DNA from: Timema cristinae
Taxonomy: Eukaryota > Arthropoda > Insecta > Phasmatodea > Timematidae
Direction of reading: 5' to 3'
NCBI GenBank assembly: GCA_039000515.1
Contig: JBCFYV010000012.1
Span: forward strand, 126,300,132 to 126,364,131
DNA: 64,000 nucleotides
A program made the position numbers and the translations under genes. The notes beneath the pieces are model-generated. The model made no database searches and had not been told where the DNA came from. It worked only from the letters and a program-made list of their open reading frames with translations. Positions 55,001-61,000 of the stretch are shown piece by piece. Position 1 is the first letter of the stretch. Every line of letters starts with the position of its first letter.

Positions 55001-58000
55001 CTGCCGCACCCAGTAGATGTTGGAGATCACCTCGGGCATATCCACCAACCGCACCGCCCCTCCTGTCCTGCCTGCGTTGAAGTCTGTACTGACCGAGTGC
55101 AAGTATTCTCGCAGTGCTGCCAACAAGCTTTCCCTCTCCGCCACCAGTGCGTTGCGCACTATAGGGCGCTCAATCAGTTCCTGGTACCTCTTGAACTCGT
55201 ACAACAGCTGTAAGGGGGAGCATAGTTTGTTGAAACATGATGTTCGGACAGACCTCGGGATTCTGCGCAACATGTCAACATTGTGAAGTGCCTTTTGTCA
55301 AAGACTGTACAGGAGGGTTTTCTTTAACAGAGTAGATGCATTCCAGGAAATATCGAGTTATAGAAAACACTAGTCAAATAGGAAAATATAAGTTAGGGGG
55401 TACCAGATAGTGACCGGACTTAAGAAAAATCATATTTCATTCATATTTTGTTATATTTTATAGTTCCTTTTGTTACATTTATTATCTTCATAGTAATGTC
55501 AAAAAAATAATGTAAACAAATTAAATAGTAATCTTTAGAATAATGAAATAATGTATTGATTAAATAAACTAAATTAAGTGTAAAGATTGAGACAATTATG
55601 TTGCTGCAATTAGCTGGAAACAGCCGCAGGAAGACCAGCGCAGGCGGAGAGACACGGCACTAGCGCAGGCGGAGAGACACGGCACTAGCGCAGGCGGAGA
55701 TACACGCCACCAGCGCAGGGGAGAGACACGGCACCAGCGCAGGCGGAGAGACACGGCACCAGCGCAGGCGGAGAGACACGCCACCAGCGCAGGCGGAGAG
55801 ACACGGCACTAGCGCAGGCGGAGAGACACGGCACTAGCGCAGGCGGAGAGACACGGCACTAGCGCAGGCGGAGAGACACGCCACTAGCGCAGGCGGAGAG
55901 ACACGGCACTAGCGCAGGCGGAGAGACACGCCACTAGCGCAGGTGGAGAGACACGCCACTAGCGCAGGCGGAGAGACACGCCACTAGCGCAGGCGGAGAG
56001 ACACGACACTAGCGCAGGCGGAGAGACACGCCACTAGCGCAGGCGGAGAGACACGGCACCAGCGCAGGCGGAGAGACACGCCACCAGCGCAGGCGGAGAG
56101 ACACGGCACCAGCGCAGGCGGAGAGACACGGCACTAGCGCAGGCGGAGAGACACGCCACTAGCGCAGGCGGAGAGACACGCCACTAGCGCAGGCGGAGAG
56201 ACACGGCACCAGCGCAGGCGGAGAGATACGGCACCAGCGCAGGCGGAGAGACACGCCACCAGCGCAGGCGGAGAGACACGGCACCAGCGCAGGCGGAGAG
56301 ACACGGCACTAGCGCAGGCGGAGAGACACGCCACTAGCGCAGGCGGAGAGACACGCCACTAGCGTAGGTGGAGAGACACGCCACTAGCGCAGGTGGAGAG
56401 ACACGGCACTAGCGCAGGCGGAGAGACACGCCACTAGCGCAGGTGGAGAGACACGGCACTAGCGCAGGTGGAGAGACACGCCACTAGCGCAGGTGGAGAG
56501 ACACGCCACTAGCGCAGGTGGAGAGACACGCACTGCGCAGGTGGAGAGACACGCCACTGGCGCAGGGGAGAGACACGGCACTAGCGCAGGTGGAGAGACA
56601 CGCCACTAGCGCAGGTGGAGAGACACGCCACTAGCGCAGGTGGAGAGACACGACACTAGCGCAGGTGGAGAGACACGACACTAGCGCAGGTGGAGAGACA
56701 CGCCACTAGCGCAGGCGGAGAGATACGACACTAGCGCAGGTGGAGAGACACGCCACTAGTGCAGGTGAAGAAACACGGCACTAGCGCAGGTGGAGAGACA
56801 CGACACTAGCGCAGGTGGAGAAACACGGCACTAGCGCAGGTGGAGAGACACGCCACTAGTGCAGGCCGAGAAACACAGCACTAGAGCAGGCGGAGAGACA
56901 CGGCACTAGCGCAGGTGGAGAGACACGACACTAGTGCAGGGGATCATAACGGTCCACTATTGGAAATAAAGTGAGAGCCGTCTCGAGATCGGATTGTTGA
57001 AAAAACTATCTTTATTCCAATGATGTGTTATATTACATCTAGTCTGTAAAGAACGTCGTTATATCGAGGTGTTGAGAGTTAGAGTGTGATCTGACCTGTA
57101 AGGTGTTGGCGTTGATATGTTTGAGCTGAGCCCTCAGTTTTCCGGCCACTCGCTCCTCCATGGGGACCAGGGAGTGCTCGAATTGAGCGATGGCGGCCCG
57201 CCACAGTTTCTCTGTGTATGGATTGTACAGGACAGGGCAGAGTCCCGAGAAGGCTCTGAAGGTGTCTGCTGTGTGTAGTTCCTCCTGCTCTCGAGACGTC
57301 AGGAGCCGAGTCAGCTGGCGGTGGATTGTACGCAGCTGCAGGATCTGTCACAGTTCAATAAGAGGCCGGTGTTGCACTAATCATTGTCATTACATCTCTT
57401 TAAGGAAAACCTCTAGAGGCACCTTGTGATATTTGGAAGGGGGTTAGAAACATATAAAAGGGAACAAACACAATATGAACACACTCTACACTGCTGTCAC
57501 TGGACAAAGCGGTAATGGCTGCTTATGAAGAGAATCTATCGTTACCAGCCAATCCCCCGACCTAGGTTTCATTCTATCGAAACTCATCAGTAGAAATTTT
57601 GAAACATGCAACACAACTGCATATTGTGGAATTAACTTGATTTATCAAATTAAAATTAAATATTACAAATAATTATAATTGATTTTATTGAAAAAATGTA
57701 TGCAAATAAGCACAATATACTATTTATTTGACAAAAACTATTCTAACTTCAATTTCGCTTTGAGAACATTTAATATATTTTACTCGGGTGTTCTCTGAGT
57801 TAAAATAGTGGTCTTGTCTTGTGTCCCAAACTGATACGTGATGACTGTCCATAAGAGCAGTCCTCAGAGGAATCGAGCCTGGGACCTATGAATGTGTGTG
57901 TCTCGCCTCCGAGGACATGTTTCACCAGTTGTTGTATCGTGAGACGAGACAGGATGGATCAGTGGTACAACATTAATGCACGTTGTTCACTCAGGCGCTC

Positions 58001-61000
58001 TCGGAGGCTCCACATGGCGTATAGCACATGAGTAGGACTCACCTCCCCGAGTCTGTTGACGAAGTTCTTGGTGTGCGAAGGAACGAAGGGTGCTCCGTCC
58101 CACATGTGAGGGGTGTAATTAGACCATATAAATCCTGTGAGACGCTCACATGTTGTCACCCATTTGTCACAGATGGCTGAGCCCTGAACACAAGGTTGTT
58201 AATTGTTAGCAACTGTAACACTCCTTCATTAATGGAAACATATTTACCCACCTCGCTGGTCCAATAGTCTAAGGTGTCACTCTCACAATAGAGTGGACTG
58301 CCATGATGGGAATATAGGGGTTTGAATCCCAGTAAGGTGTAATGAGAGTGATTTTCCTTAAAATGGTTTTCCACTCTTCCTCCAAGCAAATGCCTCTTAA
58401 TTCAACCTTCCTCAACATTAAAACATGAGTGTAATTATTATGAACGAGAATAAGGATGCAATTCTAAAGAAACTATGAATTTGATTCAAATGTCTGAAAA
58501 AGAAAACTTTATTAGATTTGTATTTAAGTAAATAATAAAGTCAGGCAGACTCCTCGGCCCACTCCCCTGGTTGACAAGCTCCTCCATGCTGCTATAAGAC
58601 TCCTCAGCCCACTCCCCTGGTTGACAAGCTCCTCCATGCTGCTATAAGACTCCTCAGCCCACTCCCCTGGTTGAGAAGCTCCTCCATGCTGCTATAGGAC
58701 TCCTCGGCCCACTCCCTGGTTGAGAAGCTCCTCCATGCTGCTATAGGACTCCTCGGCCCACTCCCCTGGTTGACAAGCTCCTCCATGCTGCTATAAGACT
58801 CCTCGGCCCACTCCCCTGGTTGACAAGCTCCTCCATGCTGCTATAGGACTCCTCGGCCCACTCCCCTGGTTGACAAGCTCCTCCATGCTGCTATAAGACT
58901 CCTCGACCCACTCACCTGGTTGACAAGCTCCTCCATGCTGCTATAAGACTCCTCGGCCCACTCCCCTGGTTGACAAGCTCCTCCATGCTGCTATAAGACT
59001 CCTCAGCCCACTCACCTGGTTGACAAGCTCCTCCATGCTGCTATAAGACTCCTCAGCCCACTCCCCTGGTTGACAAGCTCCTCCATGCTGCTATAAGACT
59101 CCTCGGCCCACTCCCCTGGTTGACAAGCTCCTCCATGCTGCTATAAGACTCCTCGGCCCACTCCCCTGGTTGACAAGCTCCTCCATGCTGCTATAAGACT
59201 CCTCGGCCCACTCCCCTGGTTGACAAGCTCCTCCATGCTGCTATAAGACTCCTCAGCCCACTCCCCTGGTTGACAAGCTCCTCCATGCTGCTATAAGACT
59301 CCTCGGCCCACTCCCCTGGTTGACAAGCTCCTCCATGCTGCTATAAGACTCCTCGGCCCACTCCCCTGGTTGACAAGCTCCTCCATGCTGCTATGACTCC
59401 TCGACCCACTCCCCTGGTTGACAAGCTCCTCCATGCTGCTATAAGACTCCTCGACCCACTCACCTGGTTGACAAGCTCCTCCATGCTGCTATAGGACTCC
59501 TCGACCCACTCCCCTGGTTGACAAGCTCCTCCATGCTGCTATAAGACTCCTCAGCCCACTCACCTGGTTGACAAGCTCCTCCATGCTGCTATAAGACTCC
59601 TCGGCCCACTCCCCTGGTTGACAAGCTCCTCCATGCTGCTATGACTCCTCGACCCACTCCCCTGGTTGACAAGCTCCTCCATGCTGCTATAAGACTCCTC
59701 GACCCACTCACCTGGTTGACAAGCTCCTCCATGCTGCTATAAGTCTCCTCGGCCCACTCCCCTGGTTGACAAGCTCCTCCATGCTGCTATAAGACTCCTC
59801 AGCCCACTCACCTGGTTGACAAGCTCCTCCATGCTGCTATAAGACTCCTCGACCCACTCCCCTGGTTGACAAGCTCCTCCATGCTGCTATAAGACTCCTC
59901 GACCCACTCACCTGGTTGAGAAGCTCCTCCATGCTGCTATAAGACTCCTCAGCCCACTCCCCTGGTTGACAAGCTCCTCCATGCTGCTATAAGACTCCTC
60001 GACCCACTCACCTGGTTGAAAGCTCCTCCATGCTGCTATAAGACTCCTCGACCCACTCACCTGGTTGACAAGCTCCTCCATGCTGCTATAAGACTCCTCG
60101 ACCCACTCACCTGGTTGACAAGCTCCTCCATGCTGCTATAGGACTCCTCAGCCCACTCACCTGGTTGAGAAGCTCCTCCATGCTGCTATAAGACTCCTCA
60201 GCCCACTCCCTGGTTGACAAGTTCCTCCCTGCTGCTATAAGACTCCTCGACCCACTCACCTGGTTGAAAGCTCCTCCATGCTGCTATAAGACTCCTCGAC
60301 CCACTCCCTGGTTGACAAGCTCCTCCATGCTGCTATAAGACTCCTCGACCCACTCACCTGGTTGACAAGCTCCTCCATGCTGCTATAAGACTCCTCGACC
60401 CACTCACCTGGTTGACAAGCTCCTCCATGCTGCTATAAGACTCCTCGACCCACTCACCTGGTTGAGAAGCACCTCCATGCTGCTATAGGACTCCTCGACC
60501 CACTCACCTGGTTGAGAAGCTCCTACATGCTGCTATAAGACTCCTCGACCCACTCACCTGGTTGAGAAGCTCCTCCATGCTGCTATAAGACTCCTCGACC
60601 CACTCACCTGGTTGAGAAGCTCCTCCATGCTGCTATAAGACTCCTCGACTCACTCACCTGGTTGAGAAGCTCCTCCATGCTGCTATAAGGCTCCTCCCAT
60701 ACATTCAGTGGCTTCAGTCTCCTCTGGATCATCCCCACCACACCGTTTCCTGACACACAAACATTTCAATAACATACTGGCTACTAATCTAGAGGTTCTG
60801 TGTTCGATTTCCGGCGGTACGATAGCAGGGTCTGTCCCTAGGGTCACCATGGTATGGTTAATTAGGTTCAATACTTCTACTGGCACGATCATCATCATCA
60901 TCATCACATCGGGGCATGGTGTCCCAACCTCGGCATTAGATTACATATCTGCCACTACCAGGAATGTCAACCCGACAAACCAAGGTGGCAATGGGGAAAA

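Noticed and set aside
54860..55213. A 117-codon plus-strand open frame
   Set aside because: It is a shadow of minus-strand exon 8.
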